In this document: piece after piece, positions 34,110 through 43,936 of the stretch
Position numbering within the stretch: position 1 is the stretch's first letter
How the letters are laid out: each line of letters starts with the position of its first letter
Source: Gemmatimonadota bacterium
Lineage (GTDB): Bacteria; Gemmatimonadota; Gemmatimonadetes; Longimicrobiales; Gaopeijiaceae
DNA length: 64,000 nt
Assembly (NCBI GenBank): GCA_030428885.1
Contig: JAUIEJ010000013.1
Location: 1 to 64,000 of the forward strand
Direction: 5' to 3'
Notes under the pieces: generated by a model
Seen by the model: the letters and a program-made list of their open reading frames with translations, nothing else
The model's database searches: none
Told to the model about the DNA's origin: nothing
Position numbers and translations under genes: made by a program

Positions 34110-36221
34110 CTACCCCACCCCGAACAGCTTGAGGCGCTCGGCGTAGCGGGCCTCCAGGACGCCCCGCACCCGGACGTGGGCCGGATCGTCCAGTTCGGGG
34201 TCGGCCTCCACGATGCGACGGGCGAGGCGCTGGGCCTCCAGGAGGATCCCTTCGTCCCGGGAGAGGTCGGCGAAGCGCAGGACCGGGTCGCGGCCGTGCT
34301 GCTGGCTGCCGAAGAGATCGCCCTGCCCCCGGATCCGGAGATCGGCCCGGGCGATCTCGAAGCCGTCGGTGGTGTCCCGGAACACCTTCAGGCGCTCGGC
34401 GGCGTCGCCCCCCACCTCGGCCACCAGGACGCAGAAGCTCTCGTCGCTCCCCCGCCCCACCCGCCCCCGGAGCTGGTGGAGCTGGGAGAGGCCGAACCGT
34501 TCGGCGTGCTCGATGACCATGACCGTGGCGTTGGGCACGTCGATGCCCACCTCGATGACCGAGGTGGCCACCAGGAGTTCCAGTTCTCCCGAAAGAAACG
34601 CCCGCATGGTGGCGTCCTTCTCGTCGGAGTGCATCTGGCCGTGGAGCAGTCCCAGGCGCCGGTGCGAAAACACTTCGCTGGACAGCCGCTCGAACTCCTG
34701 GGTGGCGGCCCGGAGGTCGACCTTCTCCGACTCCTCCACCAGGGGATACACCACGTAGGCCTGGCGCCCCTGGGACAACTGCTCGTCCACGAAGCCGTAC
34801 ACGGCGTCCCGGCTCCGGGGGTAGCGAAGAAACGTCTGGATGGGCTTCCGCCCCGGGGGCAGCTCGTCCAGGACGCTCAGGTCCAGGTCGCCGTAGAGGG
34901 TGAGAGCGAGGGAGCGGGGGATGGGCGTGGCCGACATGACCAGGACGTCGGGCGGCGGCTCCCGCTCGGCCAGGAGCATGCGCTGCCGCACCCCGAAGCG
35001 GTGCTGTTCGTCCACCACCACCAGCCCGAGCCGGCGGAACTCCACGCCTTCCTGCAGGAGCGCGTGGGTGCCGACCACGAGCTGGGCGTCGCCCCCGGCC
35101 AGGGCCGCCAGGGCGTTCCGTCGGTCGGCGGCACCCAGACGGCCCGTGAGGAGCGCCACCTCCACCGGGAGGTCGGCGGTGAGCTCCCGGAGTTTCCGGG
35201 CGTGCTGCTCGGCCAGCAGTTCCGTGGGGGCCAGAAGCACCGACTGCCACCCGCCCTCGGCGGCCAGGAGCATGGCAAACAGAGCCACCAGGGTCTTCCC
35301 CGCCCCCACGTCGCCCTGGAGCATGCGGTTCATGCGCCGGGTCGAGGTCATGTCGGCGGTGATCTCCCGGAGCACCGCCGCCTGGGCGTGGGTCAGGGAG
35401 AACGGCAGGCTCTCGTGGAGGGGGCGGATCAGGGTGTTGGTGCGCTGGGCCGCGATGCCCGGCCGCTCCCGGGTCTGGCGGTGCCGGACCTGGGCCTGGA
35501 CGATCTGGAGAAAGAAGAGCTCGTCGAAGGCCAGCCGCTTGCGCCCCGTCTCGGCGTCGGCCAGGGAGGTGGGGCGATGGAGGGACTCCAGCGCCTCGGC
35601 CAGCCCCGGGAGTCCCAGGCGGGTCCGTTCGTCGTCGGGGAGGTACTCCTCCGCCGCCACCAGCCGGAGCAGGCTCTCCAGGTTCTTCTCGAACACGCCC
35701 CGGAGCACCCACTGGGGCACGTCTTCCGAGGCGGGATAGGCCACGAAGATGGCGCCTTCCGGGCCCTCTTCTCCCGTGTCGCCCTCGTCGCCCCGTCCCA
35801 TGAGGGTGAACTCCCGGGGTTGGATCTGGCGGCCGTGGAAGAACTTCACCGGCCCGGTCACCAGGAGCACGTCGCCTTCCCGGAGCTTCCGGTCCAGCCA
35901 GGGCTGACCGGGCCAGGCCACGGTGATGCGCCCGGTGGCGTCTTCCAGCACCGCCTGGAAGATCCGCAGACCGGCCCGGGTGGGGATCACCCCCTTGGTC
36001 CGGACCCGTCCCCGGACCGTGGCGTCCATCCCCACGTCCAGGTCGGCGATGTCGTCCACCGTGGAGGCGTCGTCGTAGCGCCGGGGCACGTGGAAGAGGA
36101 CGTCCCGGGCCGTGAGGAGTCCCATGCGCTGGAGCCCCTCGGCGCGCCGCGGACCGACGCCCTTCAGAAACTGGACCGGCTTGTCCAGGAGCGAGAAGTC
36201 CACCTCACGGCCCCGGCTCAT
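34110..36221 (-). CDS. recG: ATP-dependent DNA helicase RecG
   Basis: Branch-migrating helicase that regresses stalled forks. 703 residues. The N-terminal wedge/OB domain (about 55-160) starts after a helix-hairpin-helix-like FLKGVGPRRAEGL. The SF2 core carries motif I GDVGAGKT, motif II DEQH (VVVDEQHRFGVRQR), motif III MSATPIPR, and motifs V-VI (TSVIEVGIDVPNA, HQLRGRVGRG). The C-terminal TRG region is complete. It starts 4 bp after the ftsY stop, so the two are co-transcribed. Confidence 0.95.
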   Translation of the reverse strand: MSRGREVDFSLLDKPVQFLKGVGPRRAEGLQRMGLLTARDVLFHVPRRYDDASTVDDIADLDVGMDATVRGRVRTKGVIPTRAGLRIFQAVLEDATGRITVAWPGQPWLDRKLREGDVLLVTGPVKFFHGRQIQPREFTLMGRGDEGDTGEEGPEGAIFVAYPASEDVPQWVLRGVFEKNLESLLRLVAAEEYLPDDERTRLGLPGLAEALESLHRPTSLADAETGRKRLAFDELFFLQIVQAQVRHRQTRERPGIAAQRTNTLIRPLHESLPFSLTHAQAAVLREITADMTSTRRMNRMLQGDVGAGKTLVALFAMLLAAEGGWQSVLLAPTELLAEQHARKLRELTADLPVEVALLTGRLGAADRRNALAALAGGDAQLVVGTHALLQEGVEFRRLGLVVVDEQHRFGVRQRMLLAEREPPPDVLVMSATPIPRSLALTLYGDLDLSVLDELPPGRKPIQTFLRYPRSRDAVYGFVDEQLSQGRQAYVVYPLVEESEKVDLRAATQEFERLSSEVFSHRRLGLLHGQMHSDEKDATMRAFLSGELELLVATSVIEVGIDVPNATVMVIEHAERFGLSQLHQLRGRVGRGSDESFCVLVAEVGGDAAERLKVFRDTTDGFEIARADLRIRGQGDLFGSQQHGRDPVLRFADLSRDEGILLEAQRLARRIVEADPELDDPAHVRVRGVLEARYAERLKLFGVG

Positions 36222-36225
36222 GGCA

Positions 36226-37146
36226 TCACTCGAAGATGCCCTCCGCGAAGGCGTCCACGTCGAAGGTCTGGAGGTCGTCCACGCCCTCGCCCGTGCCCAC
36301 CAGCTTCACCGGGAGTCCGTACTCCTCCTGGAGGGCCACGATGATGCCGCCCCGGGCCGACGAATCCATCTTGGTGAGGATCACCCCCGACACCTCCACC
36401 ACCTCGCCGAAGGCCCTCACCTGGGAGAGGGAGTTCTGGCCCAGGGTGGCGTCCAGGACCATGAGGGTTTCGTGGGGCGCGCCCTCGATCTTCCGCTCGA
36501 TGACCCGGTGCACCTTCCGCAACTGCTCCATGAGGTTGCGGTTGGTGTGGAGCCGGCCCGCCGTGTCCACAAGCACCACGTCGACGTTCCGGGCCACGGC
36601 GGCCTCCACGGCGTCGAAGGCCACCGCCGCCGGATCCCCGCCCTGCTGGCCCCGGAGGAACTGGGCGCCGATGCGCTTCGCCCACATCTCGAGCTGCTCC
36701 ACGGCGCCGGCCCGGAAGGTGTCGCCGGCGGCCACGAGGACCGAGCGGCCCTCCTGCACCAGGCGGTTCGCCAACTTGGCGATGGAGGTCGTCTTACCGA
36801 CCCCGTTCACCCCCACGATGAGGTAGACCGTGGGCCCGGCGTCGGCGGCGTGGAGGTAGGCGTCCTTCGACGGCTCCAGGATCCGGCGCAGCTCCCCCTC
36901 CAGCGCGGCCCGGAAGTCGGCGCCTTTCTGCACCTTCCCCTTCCGGTTCTCGCTCTCCACGTGGTCCACGAGGCGGAGGGTCGCCTTCACCCCGAAGTCC
37001 GAGGCCAGGAGCTTTTCCTCCAGCGACTCCAGGGTCTCGTCGTCCACGCCCTTCGCCAGGACCTGGACGTCGGTCATCATGAGGTCGACGGCGCGGCGCC
37101 AGAGCGACTTCTTCTTTTCGGCGGACTTCTTGAAGAGACGGGCCAT
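36226..37146 (-). CDS. ftsY: Signal recognition particle receptor FtsY
   Basis: SRP GTPase docking ribosome-nascent-chain complexes to SecYEG. 306 residues, a short form lacking the acidic A domain of E. coli; the N-terminus is a basic amphipathic helix (MARLFKKSAEKKKSLWRR) that can bind membrane. The N domain spans about 20-95. G1 is GVNGVGKT (112-119), followed by DTFRAGAVEQLE, DTAGRLHTN and TKMDSSARGG. The last differs slightly from the common TKLDGTAKGG. Follows the BatA-like gene by 18 bp and precedes recG. Confidence 0.95.
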   Translation of the reverse strand: MARLFKKSAEKKKSLWRRAVDLMMTDVQVLAKGVDDETLESLEEKLLASDFGVKATLRLVDHVESENRKGKVQKGADFRAALEGELRRILEPSKDAYLHAADAGPTVYLIVGVNGVGKTTSIAKLANRLVQEGRSVLVAAGDTFRAGAVEQLEMWAKRIGAQFLRGQQGGDPAAVAFDAVEAAVARNVDVVLVDTAGRLHTNRNLMEQLRKVHRVIERKIEGAPHETLMVLDATLGQNSLSQVRAFGEVVEVSGVILTKMDSSARGGIIVALQEEYGLPVKLVGTGEGVDDLQTFDVDAFAEGIFE

Positions 37147-37164
37147 GGAGGCGAAGCGGGAGGA

Positions 37165-39096
37165 TCAGCGCAGTCCGGACCGGCGGCGGAGGATCCACTC
37201 CGCGGACAGGAGGCCCAGAAGCAGCAGGTACGGCCAGGGCGAAGTGCGCAGGGGGCGACCGGGACCCGCGGTGCGCACGGCGTCGGTGCCCGGGTCCCAC
37301 GCGGTGAGGGTGGTGTCCCGGGGCCACCGAAACTCGTCGGTATGGGACTCCAACTCCAGTCTTCCGGACCAGCTCCGGTCCCGGGCGGCCAGGGAGTCGG
37401 GAGCCAGGACCCGGGCCGTCCATGCGTAGCTCCCGGCCTCCCGGGACGGGAGGGTGGCCCGGCCGTCGTCGCCCACCTGCACCGTGTCGGTGCGGGAGCC
37501 CGCGCCGTCCACGCCGGCGGTGACCACCTCCACCGTGCCCCCTGGCGCCACCGGCGCCCACCACGCCACGGGGCGCCCGGCCGGGGCCACCCGCTCGGCT
37601 GGACCCAGACCGCCGCCGGGGGCCTCGTCGTCCAGGGCCAGGAGCCACCCGGCCACCCCGGACCAGAGGCGGTCGTAGGCGTCGGTGCCGGGACCGGGGC
37701 GGAAGCCCCAGCGCCAGAAGCCCCGGGCCAGGACCACGGCGCGGCGGCCCCCGTCCCGTTCCTGGAGGGCCACGACCCCGGCCCGGAGGCCTCCGGCCCG
37801 CTCCAGCTCCAGGGCGGTGGCGGTGCCGGCGGCGTCGGGCGCCAGGGGCGAGGCCAGGGGCGGGAGGTCGGCCCACGGCACCCCGGCGAAGGCCGCCGCC
37901 AGGGGGCCCCCGGCGGCCGCGGCGTACCACTCCCCCGTCCGGGGACCGTCGGCGGTAACGCCCGCCGCGGCGGCGCCCTCCACGTCGTGGGGGAACACAA
38001 GCACCCGCCGCCCCTCGGCCTGGGCCCGGACCAACCAGGCCGGGGCCTGCCCGGTGAGCCCGTGGACCACCAGGAAGCGGGCATCCTGGGCCACCCGGGA
38101 GAGGGCCGCGTCGTCCAGCACGCCGCCGCTCCCGTCCATGGGGAGGAAGGCGTCGTCGCCCACGGCGAGCCATCCCCGGGTGGGCAGCCCCGTGACCCGC
38201 TCCAGCACCGGCATGAGGAAGCGGGGCTCCCAGTCGGGCTCCAGCGACACCAGGGCCAGGAGCCCCTCCAGCGGATCGACCTCGGTGAAGGCCGAGCGCA
38301 CGTCGTCGGCCGCCACGGCGTCGGCCTCCAGCACCACCCGGGCCCGCCACAACACGGGTCCCGCCGTATCGGGGAGGGCCACGGGGAGTCGGACCGACAC
38401 GGTGCGCCCCGGTCCCGGGAGGCGCACCGACGACTCCCCGGCGGGCTCGCCGTTGCGGAGCAGCTCGACCCGGGCCTCGGCGCCCTCGGCGGCGGCGGTT
38501 CCGTACACCTCCACCGTCACCTCCACCTCTTCTTCGGCTCGCCCCGTGGCCGGGACGTCCAGCCCGGCGATCCCCGCGGAGCGGAGGTCCTCGCCCACGT
38601 CCACGAAGCGGAGGGCCAGCTCCAGGCTCTCCCGGAGGGCGGCCACCTCGGGCACGTCGGCCAGGCGGAGGTCGCTCAGCACCGTGATCTCCCGGGCCCC
38701 GGCCTCGGCGGCCCGGCGCAGGACGGGAGCGAGGCGGCTGCCGGCCTCGTCGGCGCCCCCGTCGGCGGTGGGCGCCCCGAAGTCGGCGGTGCGGAGATCG
38801 TCGTCGTCCGCGGGGCGTTCGGCGGCGGCCCGCTGGGCCGGCGACGTCCCCGACGGGCCCGGGACCTCCATGGACGGAGAGGCGTCCACCACGACCCACT
38901 CCCGAGGCGGGCCGTCGCCGCCGGCGGTGGGGAGGGAGAGGTCGGCCAGGAGGATCAGGACCCCCACGAGGATCGCCGCCCGGAGCGCGGCCAGACGGCC
39001 GCGACCCGCGATGGGGAGCTCCCGCCGCCGATAGACCTGGACGGCGAAGAGCGTCGCCGCCACCGCCGCCACACCCGCCAGAAGGGGACCCGTCAC
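37165..39096 (-). CDS. BatA/VWA-like membrane protein, function unknown
   Basis: 643 residues with a GTG start. An N-terminal membrane helix pair (about 4-18 and 40-56) is followed by VVVDASPSMEVPG, a DxSxS MIDAS-like motif typical of BatA/BatB-type von Willebrand A domains. The rest of the VWA fold looks degenerate: after the MIDAS segment there is an Asp/Ala-rich insertion. Ig-like beta-rich domains follow, and a C-terminal helix (SPWPYLLLLGLLSAEWIL) ends in basic residues. In the FCB group such proteins accompany MoxR-type ATPases and DUF58 proteins, but none is adjacent here. It sits between the M23 peptidase and ftsY. Confidence 0.55.
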   Translation of the reverse strand: MTGPLLAGVAAVAATLFAVQVYRRRELPIAGRGRLAALRAAILVGVLILLADLSLPTAGGDGPPREWVVVDASPSMEVPGPSGTSPAQRAAAERPADDDDLRTADFGAPTADGGADEAGSRLAPVLRRAAEAGAREITVLSDLRLADVPEVAALRESLELALRFVDVGEDLRSAGIAGLDVPATGRAEEEVEVTVEVYGTAAAEGAEARVELLRNGEPAGESSVRLPGPGRTVSVRLPVALPDTAGPVLWRARVVLEADAVAADDVRSAFTEVDPLEGLLALVSLEPDWEPRFLMPVLERVTGLPTRGWLAVGDDAFLPMDGSGGVLDDAALSRVAQDARFLVVHGLTGQAPAWLVRAQAEGRRVLVFPHDVEGAAAAGVTADGPRTGEWYAAAAGGPLAAAFAGVPWADLPPLASPLAPDAAGTATALELERAGGLRAGVVALQERDGGRRAVVLARGFWRWGFRPGPGTDAYDRLWSGVAGWLLALDDEAPGGGLGPAERVAPAGRPVAWWAPVAPGGTVEVVTAGVDGAGSRTDTVQVGDDGRATLPSREAGSYAWTARVLAPDSLAARDRSWSGRLELESHTDEFRWPRDTTLTAWDPGTDAVRTAGPGRPLRTSPWPYLLLLGLLSAEWILRRRSGLR

Positions 39097-39157
39097 CGGC
39101 GCTCCGGCCCGATCCGGCCGTCCCTCTCCCGCCCCCGTGAGGCGGGGACCCGCCGCG

Positions 39158-40492
39158 TCACCGCTGGGGCGCCTCGGACGGCGGCACGCCGGACTCGTCG
39201 GCCATGCGCTCGCCGGGATCGGCGGGAGGATCGTTCTCGTCCACGTCGGCGATCCGATCGGCCGACGGCGAGGGCACGAGCTCCAGGAGGGCCATGCGGG
39301 GGGTCAGTTCGGCCGTCCACCGGTCCATGACCTCGCCGGGCACCGGGTCACCGTTGGGCAGATCCACGGCCAGGGGATCCACGTGGCGCCCGTTGCGGAT
39401 CATCTCGTAGTGCAGGTGGGGCCCGGTGGCCAGGCCCGTCATGCCCACGTAGCCCACCACGTCGCCCTGGGACACCCGGGACCCCACCCGGACGCCGGCG
39501 GCGAACCGGCTCATGTGGCCGTAGCGGGTGGTGAACCCGTTGGCGTGGGCGATGACCACGGCGTTGCCCAGCCCCCCCAGGGCGCCCCGATGCTGCACGA
39601 CGCCGTCGGCGGTGGCCATGATGGGCGTCCCGGCGTCGGCGGCGTAGTCCACGCCCCGGTGGGCCCGGATGGTGTTCAGGATGGGGTGCCGGCGGCCCGG
39701 GTTGTACCGGGACGAGATGCGGCGGAACGTCAGGGGCTTCAACAGAAACGAACGCCGGACCGAATTGCCGTCCTCGTCGTAGTACGACCCCTCGCCGTCG
39801 CCGTTGGGATCGAACCAGATGGCCCGGTAGGCCTTGCCCACGTTGACGAACTCGGCGGCGACCACGTGGCCGCCCCGCATGGATCCGTCGGGCCGCACCT
39901 GGCGCTCGAAGGCCACCCGGAACTCGTCGCCGGGCTGGATCTGGCGAGAGAAGTCGAGCTGCCACTGGAACACCTTGTCCAGCTCGTCGACCAGGATGCC
40001 CTTGTCGTTGTAGGGCATGTCCAGGAGGTCGTCGTTCTCCACCAGCGACGCCCAGAGGGACTGCTCGATGGACCCGGACACCAGGAGGGTGTCGATGCGG
40101 GTGGGGGTCTCCACCACCGTGGACGACCAGGCGTAGGGACCCCGGGTGATGCGGACGGTCTCGTCGGGGTTGAGCACCACGTCGACCCCCCGGAGGGTGC
40201 CCTCGCCCACGAAGCGGAGGACCACCTCGGAGTCGACCTTGAGGCGACGGGGACTGGCCCGTTCCTGAAACGCCAGGAGCACGGCCTGCTGCTCGCCCCG
40301 GTCCAGGTTCTCCTCGAGGATCCCCCCCAGGGTCTCGCCCGGGCCGAGGATGCGCACCTCCCGGTGCTCCGCCGGTTCGGCGTAGATCTTCTCCAGGACC
40401 CCGGCGTCGGGCGTGCTGCACGCGGACGCCAACACCGCACCCACGGCCAGGAGGCCGTGGAGCGGGGCAGCGGAAGTTCGGGCTGAGGTCAT
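39158..40492 (-). CDS. M23-family peptidoglycan endopeptidase, lipoprotein
   Basis: 444 residues. Cleaves or regulates cleavage of peptide cross-links in peptidoglycan. The start at 40492 was chosen because GGAGA precedes it by 3 bases; an in-frame start 18 bases upstream lacks this. The signal ends SAC near residue 25, probably lipidated. A LysM-like/OapA-like N-terminal half (GPGETLGGILEENL) leads to the LytM/M23 domain (about 280-390): HRGVDYAADAGTPI, GHMSRF and HLHYE, with zinc ligands His, Asp and His all present, so it should be active. It lies directly after ftsZ, suggesting a septal function such as daughter-cell separation. Confidence 0.88.
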   Translation of the reverse strand: MTSARTSAAPLHGLLAVGAVLASACSTPDAGVLEKIYAEPAEHREVRILGPGETLGGILEENLDRGEQQAVLLAFQERASPRRLKVDSEVVLRFVGEGTLRGVDVVLNPDETVRITRGPYAWSSTVVETPTRIDTLLVSGSIEQSLWASLVENDDLLDMPYNDKGILVDELDKVFQWQLDFSRQIQPGDEFRVAFERQVRPDGSMRGGHVVAAEFVNVGKAYRAIWFDPNGDGEGSYYDEDGNSVRRSFLLKPLTFRRISSRYNPGRRHPILNTIRAHRGVDYAADAGTPIMATADGVVQHRGALGGLGNAVVIAHANGFTTRYGHMSRFAAGVRVGSRVSQGDVVGYVGMTGLATGPHLHYEMIRNGRHVDPLAVDLPNGDPVPGEVMDRWTAELTPRMALLELVPSPSADRIADVDENDPPADPGERMADESGVPPSEAPQR

Positions 40493-40500
40493 GGGTCTCC

Positions 40501-40537
40501 GGGGACGCACGCTCCGGCGAGTCGGAGCGTGCGCCCC
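40501..40537 (-). terminator. Strong hairpin between ftsZ and the M23 gene (possible terminator or RNA-processing element)
   Basis: CGCACGCTCCG at 40506-40516 pairs perfectly with CGGAGCGTGCG at 40523-40533 around a 6-base loop; outer GGGG/CCCC can extend the stem past one bulge. It lies just after the ftsZ stop and just before the M23 GGAGA. There is no T-tract, so it may lower read-through or stabilise the dcw transcript rather than end it. Confidence 0.4.
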
Positions 40538-40544
40538 GGGTCGC

Positions 40545-41795
40545 CTAGTCCATCTGCCGACGAATGAACGTCGGAATGTCGAGTTCGCCGATCTCGGTCG
40601 ACGACACCGGTCGGCCCGGCATGCGACCGAGCCTGGGCGCCGGCTCCACGGAGAACGACGCTCCCCCTCCCACCGCGACCTGCCGCTGCATCTGCGGCAC
40701 GGCGGTTTCGGCGATCTGCGTTTCGATGTCCATCTGCTTCACCTTGGACACCGCAGGCCGCTGGGCCGTTGTCCGGGCCGGCTGGGGGGCCGGACGCCGG
40801 AAATCGTGGTTGATGACCTGCCGCTCCTCGCCGGGCGAATCGAAGCCCGTGGCGATGACCGTAACCCGGACCTTCCCCTCGAGTTCGGGATCGTGCACCG
40901 CGCCGAAGATGATCTCGGCTTCGTCGCCGGCCTCTTCCTGAATGATAGTGGAGATCTGGGTGACCTCGTCAATGGCGAGGTCCATGCCTCCGGTGATGTT
41001 GATCAGGACGCCCTTGGCGCCGGCGATGGACACGTTGTCCAGGAGCGGCGAGGAGATGGCCTCCTGGGCCGCTTCCTGGGCCCGGTTGTCGCCCTCGCCG
41101 AAGCCCGACCCCATGAGGGCCGGCCCGCGGCACGACATGATGGTCCGCACGTCGGCGAAGTCGACGTTCACCTCACCCGACACCCGGATCAGGTCGCTGA
41201 TGCCCTGGGTGGCGTGGAGGAGCACCTCGTCGGCCTTCTTCAGGGCGTCCTTGAACGTCGTGCCCTTGGGCACCACCGCCAGCAGCCGGTCGTTGGGCAC
41301 CACGATCACAGTATCGACCGACCGCTTGAGCTCCGCGAGCCCCTGCTCGGCCTGCCGCAGCCGCTTCTTGCCCTCGAAGGCGAAGGGCCGGGTGACGATG
41401 CCGATGGTGAGGGCGCCCATCTCCCGGGCGATCTCGGCCACGATGGGGGCGGCACCGGTTCCGGTGCCCCCGCCCATGCCGGCGGTGATGAACACCAGGT
41501 CGGCGCCGTCCAGCGCCTTGCGCACGTCCTCCTGGGACTCGTGCACGGCCTGACGACCGATCTCGGGGCGGGCTCCGGCGCCCAGTCCCCGGGTGAGCTT
41601 CTTGCCGATCTGCATGGTGACCTGGGCCAGGGAGCCCTTCAGGGCCTGGGCGTCGGTGTTCATGGAGATGAACTCCACGCCCTCCAGCTCCTCGTCGACC
41701 ATGCGGTTGACCGCGTTGCCGCCGGCGCCGCCGACGCCCACCACCTTCATGGCGGCGTTCTGGGTCGGGGTCTCCTCGAATTCGAAGATCATCAT
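40545..41795 (-). CDS. ftsZ: Cell division GTPase FtsZ
   Basis: Tubulin homologue forming the Z-ring. 416 residues. Contains [11 protein letters not shown], the tubulin signature GGGTGTG (108-114), NTDAQAL, and the T7 loop region [12 protein letters not shown] with its catalytic Asp. The C-terminal linker (about 320-400) is followed by the conserved tail [11 protein letters not shown] for FtsA and ZipA-type partners. AGGAG stands 7 bases before the first ATG. It is separated from ftsA by 133 bp, the largest gap in the dcw run. Confidence 0.98.
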   Translation of the reverse strand: MMIFEFEETPTQNAAMKVVGVGGAGGNAVNRMVDEELEGVEFISMNTDAQALKGSLAQVTMQIGKKLTRGLGAGARPEIGRQAVHESQEDVRKALDGADLVFITAGMGGGTGTGAAPIVAEIAREMGALTIGIVTRPFAFEGKKRLRQAEQGLAELKRSVDTVIVVPNDRLLAVVPKGTTFKDALKKADEVLLHATQGISDLIRVSGEVNVDFADVRTIMSCRGPALMGSGFGEGDNRAQEAAQEAISSPLLDNVSIAGAKGVLINITGGMDLAIDEVTQISTIIQEEAGDEAEIIFGAVHDPELEGKVRVTVIATGFDSPGEERQVINHDFRRPAPQPARTTAQRPAVSKVKQMDIETQIAETAVPQMQRQVAVGGGASFSVEPAPRLGRMPGRPVSSTEIGELDIPTFIRRQMD

Positions 41796-41928
41796 TCTCT
41801 CGCTCCTGCGTTCGTTCGGGACGGGGGATCGGTGGGATGGGCGAGGCGCCGGGGTGGCGCCCGCATTCGTCGCAGGGGCGGATCGGGTCCGGCCCGGGGG
41901 CGAGCCGCCGGCGTGAAGGAGCGGGACA

Positions 41929-43161
41929 TCAGAAGAACTCCCTCAGCCAGGCGCCGACCTTGGAGACCACGGCCGAGGCCACGGTGGTGGCCCCCTCGCC
42001 CGTCTCGTGGAAGCGCTCGCTGCCCCAGAGGGTGAGCCCCACGGCCGCCGAGAAGCGGGGACGCCCCACGCTGTCGGCGAGTCCGCCGAGCCCCTCGCCG
42101 GGGAATCCCAGGCGCACGGGGGCGGCGAAGACCTGCTCGGCCAGGTCGATGATGCCCGGCAGCGCCGCCGAGCCCCCGGTGATGACCACCCCGGCGCCCA
42201 GTTTGTCGGCCAGGTCGGCCCGATCGAGCTCGCGCTGCACCAGGCCGAAGAGCTCGTCCAGCCGCTGCTCGGCGATGTGGGCGATGAGCTCCCGGGCCAC
42301 GTGGCGCACCTGCCCCGGGGCGGGCCCCGGCACCTCCACCGTTTCGTGGGGATCCACGAACCGGCCCGAGGCGGCGCCGAAGGTCTCCTTGGCGCGCCGG
42401 GCTTCGGCGAAGGGAATGGACAGCCCCTTCACCAGATCGGTGGTCACGGCGGTGCCCGCCACGGGGATCACCGCCACGTGGCGCAGCTTGCCCTCGTAGT
42501 AGACCGCCATCTCGGTGGTGGCGGCGCCGATCTCCACCATGGCGGCCCCCACCTCCTTCTCGTCTTCGGTGAGGACGGCCCGGGCCGTGGCCAGGGGCTC
42601 CAGCACCAGCTCCTGGACCGCGTAGCCCGCCCGGGTCACGGCCTTGCGGAGATTGCCGGCGGCGGTGGCCGAACAACTCACCAGATGCACCTCGGTTTCG
42701 AGGCGGGTGCCGTTCATCCCCACCGGGTCCTTGATGCCCCGCTGGTGGTCCACCACGTACTCCACGGGAATGGCGTGGAGCAGCTCCCGGTCGGGTCCCA
42801 GGGCCACGGCCCGGGCCACCTCGTGGACCCGGTTCACGTCGCCCGGCGTCACCTCGTCGTCGTGGACGGCCACGACCCCCATGGAGGGCCACGCCTCGAT
42901 GTGGTCCCCCGAGAGTCCCGCGTAGACCCGATCCACCGTGACGCCGGCCATGAGTTCGGCCTCCTTCAGCGCCGTGCGGATGGAGTCGGTGGTCTCCTCG
43001 AGGTTGGTGACCCGCTCCCCCCGCATGCCGGCGGTGCGGGTCTGGCCCACGCCCAGGATCTTGAGTCCCGACGGCCGCCCGGGCTCCACCGGAAGCTCCC
43101 CGATGACGGCACAGGTCTTGGTGGTGCCGATGTCCAGTCCCGCGATCAGATTCGTTCGCAT
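41929..43161 (-). CDS. ftsA: Cell division protein FtsA
   Basis: Actin-like ATPase tethering FtsZ filaments to the membrane. 410 residues. Phosphate-1 GLDIGTTKT, the 1C SHS2 domain (about 85-165), phosphate-2 [14 protein letters not shown] and the adenosine motif [10 protein letters not shown] are present. The C-terminal amphipathic helix [10 protein letters not shown] is the membrane-targeting sequence. Lies 4 bp after ftsQ. As in other members, ATP binding and polymerisation are expected. Confidence 0.96.
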   Translation of the reverse strand: MRTNLIAGLDIGTTKTCAVIGELPVEPGRPSGLKILGVGQTRTAGMRGERVTNLEETTDSIRTALKEAELMAGVTVDRVYAGLSGDHIEAWPSMGVVAVHDDEVTPGDVNRVHEVARAVALGPDRELLHAIPVEYVVDHQRGIKDPVGMNGTRLETEVHLVSCSATAAGNLRKAVTRAGYAVQELVLEPLATARAVLTEDEKEVGAAMVEIGAATTEMAVYYEGKLRHVAVIPVAGTAVTTDLVKGLSIPFAEARRAKETFGAASGRFVDPHETVEVPGPAPGQVRHVARELIAHIAEQRLDELFGLVQRELDRADLADKLGAGVVITGGSAALPGIIDLAEQVFAAPVRLGFPGEGLGGLADSVGRPRFSAAVGLTLWGSERFHETGEGATTVASAVVSKVGAWLREFF

Positions 43162-43165
43162 GGCG

Positions 43166-43936
43166 TCACCCGGTTCCCAGGCCCACGACGACCTGATCGT
43201 CCCACCGCACGTCGATGAAGCGGGGGGTGGCCGTGGAGTCGTTTTCGAGTTCGATGCCCAGCACCGAGAGGCCGGCGTCGATCCGGGCAGGATCCACCGG
43301 GAGGCGCATCTTCACCCGGAGGCTCGGCGAGGAGCCCCAGAACGCCGTGAACGAGCCGTCGGCTTCCTCCCGCAACTCGGAGAGGCGGCCGTGGAAGGCC
43401 GGATCCTGCCGGAGGGCGGCCACGGCCTCGACCTGGCGGCGGAGACGGTGGGGCGGAAGCACGCCGTCTTCGGCGCCCTCGGCGGGCCGGAGCCGCACCA
43501 CCGGGAGGTCGAGATGCACCCGGCTCGGATCCACCGGGAGGATGCGGCCCTCGATGTCCACGGGCTCCAGGACGGGGGTGGCCACGAAGGCCACGGGCTC
43601 CCGCTCCTCGATCTCCAGCACGAGGGTCGACGGCAGGCGGCGGCGGACCCGCACGTGGCGCACCACGGGGTGGGCCGCCACCGCGGCCTCCCACGCCGAC
43701 GGGTCGTCCCACACCGAGGCCGAATCGGGCACGCCGGCCCGCTCCAGGATCTCCCGGTCGTCCACGAGTCGCGCCCCCTCCACCCGCACCGTGGCGACGT
43801 CGAAGAGGGGGACCCTGGCCAGCATGCCGGGGAGGGACCGGAACCCGGCCACGGCGGCCCCGACGACCACGACCGCGGCCAGGGACTTGAGCACCACCGG
43901 CCCGCGGCCGTGGAGGGAGAACGGGGGACTACGCAT
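43166..43936 (-). CDS. ftsQ: Cell division protein FtsQ (DivIB)
   Basis: Bitopic divisome protein, partner of FtsB and FtsL. 256 residues. A short cytoplasmic N-terminus, one membrane helix (about 15-33; LKSLAAVVVVGAAVAGF), then a POTRA domain (about 45-115; FDVATVRVEGARLVDDREIL) and the beta-domain (EEREPVAFV, DIEGRILP). Its ATG overlaps the murC stop by 8 bp. ftsB is not seen. Confidence 0.9.
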   Translation of the reverse strand: MRSPPFSLHGRGPVVLKSLAAVVVVGAAVAGFRSLPGMLARVPLFDVATVRVEGARLVDDREILERAGVPDSASVWDDPSAWEAAVAAHPVVRHVRVRRRLPSTLVLEIEEREPVAFVATPVLEPVDIEGRILPVDPSRVHLDLPVVRLRPAEGAEDGVLPPHRLRRQVEAVAALRQDPAFHGRLSELREEADGSFTAFWGSSPSLRVKMRLPVDPARIDAGLSVLGIELENDSTATPRFIDVRWDDQVVVGLGTG

